From: Clostridium sp031626875
GTDB lineage: Bacteria; Bacillota; Clostridia; Clostridiales; Clostridiaceae
Length of the DNA: 64,000 nt
Assembly (NCBI RefSeq): GCF_031626875.1
Contig: NZ_JANDMF010000026.1
Location: 1 to 64,000, forward strand
Direction of reading: 5' to 3'
Shown here piece by piece: positions 32,746 to 41,966 of this stretch (positions are counted from its first letter, which is position 1; every line of letters starts with the position of its first letter). A program made the translations under genes and the position numbers. The notes under the pieces were generated by a model. The model was not told where the DNA came from. It made no database searches and saw only the letters and a program-made list of their open reading frames with translations.

Positions 32746-33198
32746 ATGAAACTATCAACTAAAGGGCGTTATGGTGTTAAAGCAATGGTAGAACTTGCAA
32801 TTAACTATGGTGGAGCGCCTGTTTCGATAAAAACTATTTCTACTAGGCAAAATATTTCTGAATATTATTTAGAACAATTATTTTCACCTCTTAGAAAAGC
32901 AAACCTAATCACTAGTATTAGAGGTGCTCAAGGAGGATATGTACTTAGTAGAGAGCCAAAAGATATAACAGTAGCAGATATAATGAATGAAGTTGAAGGA
33001 CCAATTGAAATTTCAGAATGTATTGATAATATCTGTTGTGACAATGTTGATTGTTGTGCAACTAGGCTACTTTGGAGCAAGATAAAAAATAGCATTGACG
33101 AGGTTATGGATTCTATAACTCTTCAAGATATCGTTGATGACTATAATAATATTAAACATAAAAATGAAGAGTTAAAATTAGATAAAAAGGGAGAATAG
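32746..33198 (+). CDS. Rrf2-family regulator (IscR/CymR type)
   Basis: This 150-residue regulator has the Rrf2 winged helix (MKLSTKGRYGVKAMVELAIN, then RQNISEYYLEQLFSPLRKA). A Cys-rich stretch near residue 92-107 (ECIDNICCDNVDCCATR) resembles the Fe-S ligand region of IscR. It probably senses Fe-S or cysteine status and controls its own operon of sulfur-transfer genes. ATG 32746 with AAGGAG at 32732-32737 is favoured over GTG 32737. Confidence 0.9.
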   Translation: MKLSTKGRYGVKAMVELAINYGGAPVSIKTISTRQNISEYYLEQLFSPLRKANLITSIRGAQGGYVLSREPKDITVADIMNEVEGPIEISECIDNICCDNVDCCATRLLWSKIKNSIDEVMDSITLQDIVDDYNNIKHKNEELKLDKKGE

Positions 33199-33200
33199 TT

Positions 33201-34382
33201 ATGAAAAATGTATATATGGATTATGCAGCAACTACATTTGTTAAACCAGAAGTTCTAGAAGAAATGATGCCATATTTTACAGAGAAATTTGGAAATCCAT
33301 CATCATTCTATGAAATATCAAGAATAACAAAGAGAGCAATAGATGAATCAAGAGAAAAGATTGCAAAAGCTTTAAACTGTGAAAGTGCTGAGGTTTATTT
33401 TACAGGGGGAGGTTCAGAAGCTGATAACTGGGCACTTAAAGGGATTGCTTCTGCTCATAAAAATAAAGGGAATCATATTATAACTACTAAAATAGAACAT
33501 CACGCAATACTACATACTGCTGAATATTTAGAAAAGCAAGGTTATAAGGTAACTTATTTAGATGTAGATAGTGAAGGATTTATAAATTTAGATGATTTAA
33601 GAAATGCTATAACTGATGAAACTATTTTAGTTTCAATAATGTTTGCCAATAATGAAATAGGAACTATTCAACCAATAAAAGAAATAGGTGCTATCTGCAA
33701 GGAAAGAGGAGTTTTATTCCACACAGATGCAGTTCAAGCAGTTGGAAATGTACCAGTAGATGTTAAAGATATGAACATTGATTTATTATCACTTGCTGGA
33801 CACAAGATATATGGACCAAAAGGTATAGGAGTTCTTTATATAAGAAAAGGTATTAGAATACATAATCTTATACATGGTGGTGGTCAAGAAAGAGCAAGAA
33901 GAGCTGGTACTGAAAATATTGCAGGAATAGTTGGTCTTGGAAAGGCTATTGAACTAGCTACAGAAAATCTTGAAGAACATATGAATAAAATGTCTAAGCT
34001 TAGAGATAAACTAATAGATGGATTATTAAAAATTCCACATACAGATTTAAATGGACCAAGAGGTGATAAGAGACTTCCTGGTAATGTTAATGTTCGTTTT
34101 AGATTTATAGAAGGTGAATCAATACTTCTTTCATTAGATTTTGAAGGGATTTCAGCATCAAGTGGTAGTGCTTGTACATCAGGATCATTAGATCCATCAC
34201 ATGTACTTTTAGCAATAGGACTTCCACATGAAAGAGCACATGGTTCATTAAGACTTACACTAGGAGATAGATCAACTGAAGAAGATGTTGATTATGTTTT
34301 AGATGTAACTCCACCAATTATAGAAAGATTAAGAAATATGTCTCCATTATGGGAAGACTACATTAAGAAGGGAGAAAATTAA
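33201..34382 (+). CDS. iscS: Cysteine desulfurase IscS/NifS
   Basis: This 393-residue PLP enzyme moves sulfur from cysteine to scaffold and tRNA-modifying proteins. HTDAVQAVGN, the PLP lysine in LAGHKIYGPKG (about residue 201) and the active Cys in SGSACTSGSLDPSHVL (about 325) are visible. It lies 2 bases after the regulator and 1 before iscU, and supplies both IscU and MnmA. Confidence 0.95.
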   Translation: MKNVYMDYAATTFVKPEVLEEMMPYFTEKFGNPSSFYEISRITKRAIDESREKIAKALNCESAEVYFTGGGSEADNWALKGIASAHKNKGNHIITTKIEHHAILHTAEYLEKQGYKVTYLDVDSEGFINLDDLRNAITDETILVSIMFANNEIGTIQPIKEIGAICKERGVLFHTDAVQAVGNVPVDVKDMNIDLLSLAGHKIYGPKGIGVLYIRKGIRIHNLIHGGGQERARRAGTENIAGIVGLGKAIELATENLEEHMNKMSKLRDKLIDGLLKIPHTDLNGPRGDKRLPGNVNVRFRFIEGESILLSLDFEGISASSGSACTSGSLDPSHVLLAIGLPHERAHGSLRLTLGDRSTEEDVDYVLDVTPPIIERLRNMSPLWEDYIKKGEN

Positions 34383-34383
34383 T

Positions 34384-34818
34384 ATGATATATTCAGATAA
34401 GGTAATGGATCACTTTAGAAATCCAAGAAATGTAGGAGAAATAGAAAACGCTAATGGTGTTGGAGAAGTTGGAAACGCAAAATGTGGAGATATCATGAAG
34501 ATTTATCTTCAAATTGAAGATAATGTAATAAAAGATGCAAAATTTAAAACATTTGGTTGTGGATCAGCAATAGCATCATCATCAATGGCAACTGAACTTA
34601 TTATAGGAAAAGATATAGATGAAGCATGGGAACTTACAAATAAAGCTGTTGCAGAAGCATTAGATGGACTTCCACCAGTAAAGATGCACTGTTCAGTTTT
34701 AGCAGAAGAAGCTATTCATAAAGCTATAAACGATTATAGAGCAAAAGCAGGTCTTGAAGTTAAGGAATTTGAAGAACATGGAGATGACTTACACGATCAC
34801 GTTCATGGTGATGAATAG
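34384..34818 (+). CDS. iscU: Fe-S cluster scaffold IscU/NifU-like
   Basis: This 144-residue scaffold has the three conserved cysteines in NAKCGD (about 35), FGCGSA (about 60) and MHCSVLAEEA (about 103). The C-terminal tail EEHGDDLHDHVHGDE is His/Asp-rich and longer than usual, which might bind metal. It is tightly coupled to iscS. Confidence 0.93.
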   Translation: MIYSDKVMDHFRNPRNVGEIENANGVGEVGNAKCGDIMKIYLQIEDNVIKDAKFKTFGCGSAIASSSMATELIIGKDIDEAWELTNKAVAEALDGLPPVKMHCSVLAEEAIHKAINDYRAKAGLEVKEFEEHGDDLHDHVHGDE

Positions 34819-34826
34819 GAGATAGA

Positions 34827-35903
34827 ATGAAGAAAAAAGTGGTTGTTGGTATGAGTGGCGGAGTTGATAGCTCCGTTGCCGCTTACCTTTTAAAAGAACA
34901 AGGTTATGATGTTATTGGTATTACAATGCGTATGTCACCAGATGATCCAAACTTTGCTGAAAATGAAGGTGGATGCTGTTCCCTTTCAGCAGTAGAAGAT
35001 GCGAGAAGAGTATGTGATAGGCTTGAAATACCTTTTTATGTTTTAAATTTTAAAGAGATGTTTAAAGAAAAAGTAATAAACTACTTTGTAGATGAATATA
35101 TGGCAGGAAAGACACCAAACCCTTGTATTGCTTGTAATAAGCATTTAAAATTTGATGCACTACTACAAAAAGCAAGAGGAATTGGTGCAGAATATGTTGC
35201 AACAGGTCATTATGCTAAGATTGAAGAAAAAGATGGAAGAAAGCTCTTAATCAGATCTGATGATGATAAAAAAGACCAAACATATGCATTATATAATTTC
35301 ACTCAAGATCAATTAGCCCATACTCTTATGCCTTGTGGAGAATACACAAAGGATAAAATAAGAGAAATAGCTAAAGAGATAGGTCTTGCTGTACATAATA
35401 AAAAGGATAGTGAAGAGATATGTTTCATTCCTGATAATAATCATGGTAGATTTATTACAGAAGAAGTACCTGGAAAGGTTAAACCAGGTAATTTTGTAGA
35501 TAGAGAAGGAAATATATTAGGAAAGCATAAGGGAATAGTTTACTATACTATAGGACAAAGAAAAGGCTTAGGTTTAGCACTTGGAAGACCTGTATTTGTA
35601 ACTGGTATTAATGCAAAGAAAAATCAAGTAGTTATAGGTTCAGAGGATGAAATATTCAAAACAGGGCTTATAGCAAAGGATGTTAATTTTATTCCTTTTG
35701 ATGAGATTAAGGAAGAATTGAATGTAACTGCAAAGGTTCGTTATGCAGCAAAACCTTCAGAAGCTATATTATATCCAGAACCTCATGGAAAAGTAAAAGT
35801 AATATTTAAGGATAAGCAAAGAGCTATTACTAAAGGGCAGTCAGTAGTATTCTATGATGGAAATGTAGTTGTTGGTGGTGGAATAATAGAAAAAATATTA
35901 TAA
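34827..35903 (+). CDS. mnmA: tRNA-specific 2-thiouridylase MnmA
   Basis: MnmA thiolates U34 of Lys, Glu and Gln tRNAs. The 358-residue protein has the PP-loop GMSGGVDSSVAAYLL (about residue 8), the catalytic Cys pair in NPCIACNKHLKF (about 95) and SEEICFIPDN (about 194), and the family's C-terminal beta-barrel. It receives sulfur from IscS, encoded in the same operon. Confidence 0.95.
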   Translation: MKKKVVVGMSGGVDSSVAAYLLKEQGYDVIGITMRMSPDDPNFAENEGGCCSLSAVEDARRVCDRLEIPFYVLNFKEMFKEKVINYFVDEYMAGKTPNPCIACNKHLKFDALLQKARGIGAEYVATGHYAKIEEKDGRKLLIRSDDDKKDQTYALYNFTQDQLAHTLMPCGEYTKDKIREIAKEIGLAVHNKKDSEEICFIPDNNHGRFITEEVPGKVKPGNFVDREGNILGKHKGIVYYTIGQRKGLGLALGRPVFVTGINAKKNQVVIGSEDEIFKTGLIAKDVNFIPFDEIKEELNVTAKVRYAAKPSEAILYPEPHGKVKVIFKDKQRAITKGQSVVFYDGNVVVGGGIIEKIL

Positions 35904-35926
35904 TACCTAACATTAAGGAGATAATA

Positions 35927-36565
35927 ATGGGTAGAAATCAAAGTACTGGTACATTTAATTATAATAATGTACAAAAAAAAGAAAAAAACTTTATGTATGA
36001 TAATCTAAAGAGAAGTAATTGTTACAATTGTGATTTTGACACATGTAATTTTGACTTTGTAAGCTTTAGAGGAGCACATTTTAAAAAGTGTAGTTTTTAT
36101 AGCAGTTCATTTAAAGGTGCAGAATTTGTTGGAGCAAATTTAAAGGGAAGTAAGTTTAAAAAATCTGTTTTTGAAAATACTATATTTGATTCTGTTAATT
36201 TAGATGGAGTTGATTTTAGAGATGCTGAGTTTAAGAATGTTATATTTTTAGAATCAGATTTAAGCAAAGCCATAAATATAGATATTGAAAATCCAGAAAT
36301 AAGAGTATTTAATGAAGTGCCTGAAGTAGAAATAAGCGAAGCTTTAAAAAATGCTGTAGATGAATTAAATGAAAATGAGTATATCAAGAATGCAAGAATT
36401 TTTGATACAAAGGATGGAAGTATCAATTTACTTACCATGATGATCTTATTAGAAAATTTTGAAGAAGATAGACTTATTAAAGGATTAAATACTATTAAAG
36501 TAGAAATTAAAAGAGATTTTCATACTTTAAGTTATATTATTAGATTAATTGAAAAGGTAAACTAA
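35927..36565 (+). CDS. Pentapeptide-repeat protein
   Basis: This 212-residue protein shows pentapeptide repeats A(D/N)LxX in residues about 35-110 (NCDFDTCNFDFVSFRGAHF, then FKGAEFVGANLKGSKF and VNLDGVDFRDAEF), which form a right-handed beta helix. The C-terminal hundred residues are not repetitive and unrecognised. It starts 23 bases after mnmA with its own AAGGAG and is probably cotranscribed. Function unknown; some relatives mimic DNA and bind gyrase. Confidence 0.82.
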   Translation: MGRNQSTGTFNYNNVQKKEKNFMYDNLKRSNCYNCDFDTCNFDFVSFRGAHFKKCSFYSSSFKGAEFVGANLKGSKFKKSVFENTIFDSVNLDGVDFRDAEFKNVIFLESDLSKAINIDIENPEIRVFNEVPEVEISEALKNAVDELNENEYIKNARIFDTKDGSINLLTMMILLENFEEDRLIKGLNTIKVEIKRDFHTLSYIIRLIEKVN

Positions 36566-36574
36566 AATTGAGAA

Positions 36575-36608
36575 GACTGCAATAACTTAGTGAATTGCAG
36601 CCTTTTTT
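36575..36608 (+). terminator. Terminator after the pentapeptide-repeat gene
   Basis: CTGCAAT (36577-36583) and ATTGCAG (36594-36600) form a 7-bp stem, followed by CCTTTTTT. Confidence 0.75.
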
Positions 36609-36785
36609 CCATGGTAAGAAAATTATGAGCATTACATAGAAAAGTTGTAATGTAGAAAATAATAAATAAATAAAATAATAAGGTAGGGGGTATGACAACA
36701 GTTAGTGAAACGTTATAGAAGTTTATATAGGTTTCTTGGTTTTGATTAATGTTTATGTTATGATAAATTCAAGAGGTGATTATAT

Positions 36786-37400
36786 ATGAAATATTATTCT
36801 ATTGGAGAGTTTTCAAAACTAATAGGTAAAAATCCACAAACATTAAGAGAATGGGATAAAAAAGAAATATTAAAACCCCATCATATAGCTCCAACAGGGT
36901 ATAGATATTACTCTCAAGAGCAACTTAATCATTTTTTAGGGATTAAAGGAATTGAAACTAAAAAAATAATTGGATATTGTAGAGTTAGTTCACATAAACA
37001 AAAAGATGACCTTGAAAGACAAATTGAAAATGTTAAAACATATATGTATGCCAAAGGTTATCAATTTGAAGTCATTACTGATATAGGAAGTGGGATTAAC
37101 TACAATAAAGAAGGATTAAATAAATTAATAGATATGATAACTAATTCAGAAGTTGAAAAGATAGTAATTTTATATAAAGATAGATTATTAAGATTTGGAT
37201 GTGAAATTATAGAAAATCTATGCAATAAATATGGAACTACTATTGAAATTATAGACAATACTGAAAAGACAGAAGAGCAGGAATTAGTTGAGGATTTAAT
37301 TCAAATTGTTACAGTTTTTAGTTGTAGGTTGCAAGGTAAGAGAGCCAATAAAGCAAGGAAGATGATTAAGGAGTTGTTAGAGAATGATACTGGGGACTAA
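36786..37400 (+). CDS. tnpA: IS607 serine recombinase transposase TnpA
   Basis: This 204-residue protein has an N-terminal MerR-like helix-turn-helix (KYYSIGEFSKLIGKNPQTLR) followed by a serine-resolvase catalytic domain with the nucleophile Ser in GYCRVSSHKQKDD (about residue 69), then TDIGSGINYNKEGL and ILYKDRLLRFG. The domain order (DNA binding first) is the IS607 hallmark. Its 3' end overlaps tnpB by 17 bases. It could in principle also act on the defective copy at 18.6-20.2 kb. Confidence 0.92.
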   Translation: MKYYSIGEFSKLIGKNPQTLREWDKKEILKPHHIAPTGYRYYSQEQLNHFLGIKGIETKKIIGYCRVSSHKQKDDLERQIENVKTYMYAKGYQFEVITDIGSGINYNKEGLNKLIDMITNSEVEKIVILYKDRLLRFGCEIIENLCNKYGTTIEIIDNTEKTEEQELVEDLIQIVTVFSCRLQGKRANKARKMIKELLENDTGD

Positions 37401-38502
37401 AGTTAGATTATATCCAACTAAAGAACAGGAACAAAAACTATGGCAATCAGTTGGAACATCAAGATTTATTTATAACTGGATACTTGCAAGACAAGAAGAA
37501 AATTATAAAAATGGTGGTAAATTTATTTCAGATAATGATTTAAGAAAAGAATTAACTATATTAAAGCAAACAGAACTTAAATGGCTTAATGAAGTATCTA
37601 ACAATGTAACAAAACAGGCTGTAAAAGACGCTTGCAATGCTTATAAAACCTTTTTTAAAGGAATAGCTGATAAACCAAGATTTAAGAGCAGAAGAAAGTC
37701 AAAACCATCATTTTATAATGATACTTCAAAGCTTAAAGTTAAAGAAAGTACAGTGTTAGTAGAAAAAGTAGGTTGGATAAATATAAAGAAAAATTCAATA
37801 CCTATGAATTGTAAATATACCAATCCAAGAGTAAGCTTTGATGGTAAGTATTGGTTTATATCAGTTGGGATTGAAAAAGAACAACCATTAATAGAATTAA
37901 CAGATGAGAGCATAGGGATTGATGTTGGAATAAAAGATTTAGCTATATGCTCAAATGGAATGAACTTTAAAAATATTAACAAAACAAGAGTTGTAAAACA
38001 ACTTGAAAAAAGGCTATGTAGATTACAACATAGGGTATCTCGCAAATACTTAAAAAATAAAGAAGGGAGTAAGTTTGTTAAAACAAGTAATATTATAAAA
38101 ATCGAAAAGCAGATTAAATTACTTCATAGAAGATTATCAAATATAAGAAGTAATCATAGTCACCAAGCAACGAATAAGATAGTGAAAGCCAAACCATCAA
38201 GAGTTGTTATGGAAACACTTAATATTAGAGGAATGATGAAGAATAAACATTTATCAAAAGCTATTGCAAAGCAAGGATTATATGAGTTCAAAAGACAAAT
38301 GCAATACAAATGTGAGTTTAATGGTATTGAGTTTGTAGAAGCGGATAGATTTTATCCATCATCTAAATTATGTTCATGTTGTGGAGCTATCAAGAAAGAT
38401 TTAAAACTTTCTGATAGAGTTTATAAATGTGAATGTGGAAATATTATGGATAGGGATTTCCAAGCAAGTTTGAATCTTTCACGATATAAATTAGCAATGT
38501 AA
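37384..38502 (+). CDS. tnpB: TnpB RNA-guided nuclease of IS607 element, copy 2
   Basis: This 372-residue TnpB has Asp in GIDVGIKDLAICS (about 180), Glu in VMETLNIRGM (about 276), Asp in DRDFQASLNL (about 356) and the zinc ribbon CSCCG...YKCECGN, so the nuclease looks active. The second RuvC motif and ribbon match copy 1. Substitutions are scattered along the length (for example SRFIYNWILAR here and ARFIYNWTLAK there). Confidence 0.92.
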   Translation: MILGTKVRLYPTKEQEQKLWQSVGTSRFIYNWILARQEENYKNGGKFISDNDLRKELTILKQTELKWLNEVSNNVTKQAVKDACNAYKTFFKGIADKPRFKSRRKSKPSFYNDTSKLKVKESTVLVEKVGWINIKKNSIPMNCKYTNPRVSFDGKYWFISVGIEKEQPLIELTDESIGIDVGIKDLAICSNGMNFKNINKTRVVKQLEKRLCRLQHRVSRKYLKNKEGSKFVKTSNIIKIEKQIKLLHRRLSNIRSNHSHQATNKIVKAKPSRVVMETLNIRGMMKNKHLSKAIAKQGLYEFKRQMQYKCEFNGIEFVEADRFYPSSKLCSCCGAIKKDLKLSDRVYKCECGNIMDRDFQASLNLSRYKLAM

Positions 38503-38657
38503 TCACTTAAAAGATATTGCTAATATGTACCATGCGTTGTATGGGAATTTAAGCTCCTGGATTATTATATCAAACCAAAGTAGCTTTTAGCAAAATGGGA
38601 TAGGATGAATGGGGAATTAAACAAGCTTTATAGAGTTTTATAAGGTTTTGGCAACGG
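38503..38657 (+). ncRNA. IS607 right end / predicted TnpB guide RNA region, copy 2
   Basis: About 155 bases follow the tnpB stop. They are homologous to copy 1 but lack a block of about 60 bases in the middle. The guide of TnpB should be the bases directly after 38657, which lead into the YitT start. RNA production is inferred from the family. Confidence 0.45.
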
Positions 38658-38664
38658 CGTGTAG

Positions 38665-39522
38665 ATGAAGAAAAAACATAATAAAGTTTTAAATATTATA
38701 AGTCGAGTCTTTTTTATAATTTTAGGATCAATTTTAGCATCAGTAGGACTAGAAATATTCTTAATTCCAAATAACGTAATAGATGGTGGAGTAACTGGAA
38801 TATCAATAATTACAACCCAGTTTGTAAATTTACCCTTAGGAGTATTTGTACTTGTATTAAATTTACCATTTTTAATTATTGGTTATAAGCAAATAGGAAA
38901 GACATTTGCTCTTTCAACATTATTTGGAGTTATATGTTTTTCCATTGGGGTATCTATCTTACATCCAGTTCCAGGAATAACACAGGATACACTTTTAGCA
39001 ACAATATTTGGAGGAATAATACTTGGAGCTGGTATAGGGATTATTATAAGAAATGGTGGTTCTTTAGATGGAACAGAAATTGTGGCAATTATATTAGATA
39101 GAAAAACAAGTTTTTCTGTTGGAGAGATTGTAATGTTCTTTAACTTATTTATATTAGGTGGTTCAGGTTTAGTATTTGGATGGGATAGAGCAATGTATTC
39201 ACTAATAGCCTATTTTATCGCATTTAAAACAATAGATATAACAGTTGAAGGATTAAATGAATCAAAGGCAGTGGTTATTGTATCTGAAAAAAACTTAGAA
39301 ATTTCAGAAGCTCTAATGGATAGACTTGGAAGAGGCATTACATTATTACATGGGCAAGGAGCTTATAAAGGAGATTCAACAAATGTAATATATGTAGTTG
39401 TATCAAGATTAGAAATTGCTAAATTAAAAGGTATTGTACATGGATTTGATGAAAATGCTTTAATTAGTGTTTCAAGTGTTGAGGCTACAGGAAAGAGACA
39501 TGGGAAGAAGGCAATTCATTAA
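38665..39522 (+). CDS. YitT-family membrane protein (DUF161 plus DUF2179)
   Basis: This 285-residue protein has five or six hydrophobic helices (residues about 10-200; LEIFLIPNNVIDGGVTGISI is typical of YitT/DUF161) and a soluble C-terminal DUF2179 domain (about 215-280; RLGRGITLLHGQGAYKGD). Function is unknown. The ATG lies 7 bases beyond the IS607 right end and no Shine-Dalgarno is visible, so the element has replaced the original leader. Translation may be inefficient or depend on read-through from tnpB. Confidence 0.82.
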   Translation: MKKKHNKVLNIISRVFFIILGSILASVGLEIFLIPNNVIDGGVTGISIITTQFVNLPLGVFVLVLNLPFLIIGYKQIGKTFALSTLFGVICFSIGVSILHPVPGITQDTLLATIFGGIILGAGIGIIIRNGGSLDGTEIVAIILDRKTSFSVGEIVMFFNLFILGGSGLVFGWDRAMYSLIAYFIAFKTIDITVEGLNESKAVVIVSEKNLEISEALMDRLGRGITLLHGQGAYKGDSTNVIYVVVSRLEIAKLKGIVHGFDENALISVSSVEATGKRHGKKAIH

Positions 39523-39550
39523 TAATTAAAAATGAAAAAAATTTAAGAGA

Positions 39551-39600
39551 AAAGAGTTATTTGATTAAATTATAAATTTATTTCAAATAACTCTTTTTTA
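39551..39600 (+). terminator. Terminator after the YitT-family gene
   Basis: AAAGAGTTATTTGA (39551-39564) and TCAAATAACTCTTT (39583-39596) form a 14-bp stem, followed by T-rich sequence. Confidence 0.85.
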
Positions 39601-39754
39601 TTTTAAATGAGAAAAATTTTATATTAAAAAAACAAATTTATAATGAGAATTAGTATTAATGAGTATACAGCATCATATTAATTTATTAAATGGAAACCTA
39701 TGGCCATATAAAAATTTAAGTTACTATAATTTGAGTACTGGAAGTGAGGAATAG

Positions 39755-41923
39755 ATGAAAAACCTTAAGAAAAACCTGGTTTGCCTTTTGGTAGCTGTGT
39801 TTTTTATAAGTTCATTTTGTATAAATTCATTTAATAATACTACCTTAGCTGATGATTCTGAAAAAAATCCGTGGATTACTAGTGATTTACTTGATTATGC
39901 TCCAGGAGCTTTAGTAAATCTTAATGGTGGTAATTGGAATGGTGATGAAGAAGTTAAAATTTCTATTAAAGATAATTCTAGCAGTGAGCAAAAATGGTCA
40001 TTAGAGAAAGTTGTAAAAGTAACTGATGAAGGAACTATTGAATTTCAATTTAACTTGCCTAAAGAATATATCAAAAATTATAAGGTTACAGCTACAGGAT
40101 TGACAACAGGGCATGTTGCTACAACTACATTTTTAGATTCTGCTGGTTCCTATTCCTTAGATTTTTCAGCTTATGACCCGAACTATTATAATTTCAAATT
40201 GCCAAGAGATTATCCTATACCACCATCAGGAAGAGCAGCAGATCCAATGCCGGGGGCTAATGGGACATATACACCTCTTAATTCTCTAGAACCAAGGAAT
40301 CTTGCTCTTGGACAAATAATACCTTTTGAAGTTGAAATCACTGTAAAGGGAAGTACTTCTCCTGAAAATGGTGTAATCAATTTTTCTTGTTTATGGAGTA
40401 CAACTACAACTAGTGGAAGTAATTTTGGATTTGATCAAAATTATATGGTATTTGCAGCATTTGTAGATTATTCAGATCCTCGTAGTGTAGATTATGGAGT
40501 ACCTGCATCTGCAAGCATAGTTTCATCAACAATGTCAGGCTCTAATATTAAGGGAAACTTTAGAGTTACTGGATTAGAAAATAACGATAAAATAATTGTA
40601 GAGATGTGGGTTGTGTTAAAGACTCAATTACCAAGCAATGTATCTGGAAATGTTCAAACAACATTAGATAGTGCTCAAACTGCTAGTGGAGAAAAGATTA
40701 ATACTGGAGCTCAAACAGTACCACTTAATCAAACTTCAAAATTTACAACAGAGATAGCTGATGTTGATGTGGTTAAGACAGATAATCCTGATCCATTATA
40801 CACAGGGGATACACTCACCTATTCAATCAAGGTAACTAATAATTCATCAACAGTTGTTGCAAATGGAATAGTTGTTACAGACACTTTAGATCCAAAAGTT
40901 ACTTTTGTTTCTGCAACTGATGGAGGAACTTTAAGTGGAGGGATAATTACATGGCCAGCATTTGCTTTAGAAACATCAACGCAAAAGACATTTACAGTGA
41001 CGGTTAAAGTTAATTCAGATGCTCCCACGGGGAATTTTCCAGGCACTTTTCCAGCTACTGGCTCAGCAACAGCAACCAGACTTCCAAATGTTGATATATC
41101 AAATATAGTTAAATTTACAATGATTACACAAGATTCAAATTATAATAACAATGTTTGGCAAGAACCTACAAATGTTTTACCTAGAATTAGTGTTACTGCT
41201 TATAAAGTATGGGTAGGAGGACCTATTATAAATCATCAACCTGTAAATTTAACATTATATAGGCAGGTTGGGTCTAATGTACCAGAAGAGGTAACAGGAG
41301 TAACACCAATAATATCTCCAGCAGTAGGACCAAATGATAGATTTACTTATATTTGGACTGGTTTGCCCATGTATAATAGTAGCTTTCAGCCATATATATA
41401 TACAGTAAATGAGGTAGTTGTTTCAACTAACTATAGCAAAACTATTACAGCTAACAATACAATAACAAATACTTACAAGCCATCACTTGCCATTACAAAG
41501 GTTTATGGTACAACACCTTTGCAAGGTGCAGTATTTCAGCTGTATATGGGAAATTCAAGTGGTCCAACTGGGGCTGCATTAGCGTCAATCACTACAGGGG
41601 GAGATGGTAAAGGCAATTTTGGCAATTTATTAGATGGAACTTATTGGCTTGTAGAAACAAAACCACCAACAGGATATAAATGGAGTGAGAATATTGGACC
41701 TTTTATAGTTGCTAATGGAACTATAGTAGGACCAACAGGATATACATTAGTGCAAAATGAAGAAGTTGGTAAGTATAATTTGTTTGTACAAAATGAACCT
41801 ATAAGAGAACTACCAGCCACAGGAGGAATTGGAAGAATACCATTCACCATAGGAGGAATTGGACTAGTTATGGTAGCTATATACCTAAGAAAAGTAAATA
41901 AATATAATTCAAAGGATATATAA
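39755..41923 (+). CDS. Ancillary/tip pilin-like LPXTG surface protein
   Basis: This 722-residue exported wall protein has a signal peptide (residues about 1-32, LVCLLVAVFFISSFCINSF). A large N-terminal beta-rich region is followed by a DUF11-type repeat (about 335-425; NPDPLYTGDTLTYSIKVTNN) and two Cna-B folds (about 475-580 and 580-680), with an E-box YWLVETKPPTGY that supports an internal isopeptide bond. The sorting signal is LPATG (about 685), a hydrophobic stretch and a Lys/Arg-rich tail. First in a three-gene pilus operon, it is probably the tip or adhesive subunit. It is preceded by GTGAGGA. Confidence 0.85.
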   Translation: MKNLKKNLVCLLVAVFFISSFCINSFNNTTLADDSEKNPWITSDLLDYAPGALVNLNGGNWNGDEEVKISIKDNSSSEQKWSLEKVVKVTDEGTIEFQFNLPKEYIKNYKVTATGLTTGHVATTTFLDSAGSYSLDFSAYDPNYYNFKLPRDYPIPPSGRAADPMPGANGTYTPLNSLEPRNLALGQIIPFEVEITVKGSTSPENGVINFSCLWSTTTTSGSNFGFDQNYMVFAAFVDYSDPRSVDYGVPASASIVSSTMSGSNIKGNFRVTGLENNDKIIVEMWVVLKTQLPSNVSGNVQTTLDSAQTASGEKINTGAQTVPLNQTSKFTTEIADVDVVKTDNPDPLYTGDTLTYSIKVTNNSSTVVANGIVVTDTLDPKVTFVSATDGGTLSGGIITWPAFALETSTQKTFTVTVKVNSDAPTGNFPGTFPATGSATATRLPNVDISNIVKFTMITQDSNYNNNVWQEPTNVLPRISVTAYKVWVGGPIINHQPVNLTLYRQVGSNVPEEVTGVTPIISPAVGPNDRFTYIWTGLPMYNSSFQPYIYTVNEVVVSTNYSKTITANNTITNTYKPSLAITKVYGTTPLQGAVFQLYMGNSSGPTGAALASITTGGDGKGNFGNLLDGTYWLVETKPPTGYKWSENIGPFIVANGTIVGPTGYTLVQNEEVGKYNLFVQNEPIRELPATGGIGRIPFTIGGIGLVMVAIYLRKVNKYNSKDI

Positions 41924-41966
41924 TTTATGCCATTTTGTATAAGAAGGGTGAAGGGGGAAAATAAAA

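Larger units (their letters stand above)
36708..38657 (+). mobile_element. IS607-family element, copy 2, apparently complete
   Basis: It comprises an intact serine recombinase tnpA and an intact tnpB. The left end, just after about 36705, carries GTTATAGAAGTTTATA, which resembles the sequence near the right end (TTTATAGAGTTTTATA, about 38628-38643), as expected of subterminal recombinase sites. The right end is GGCAACGG at 38650-38657, by comparison with copy 1. The exact left boundary is approximate. No target duplication is expected for this family. Confidence 0.8.
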
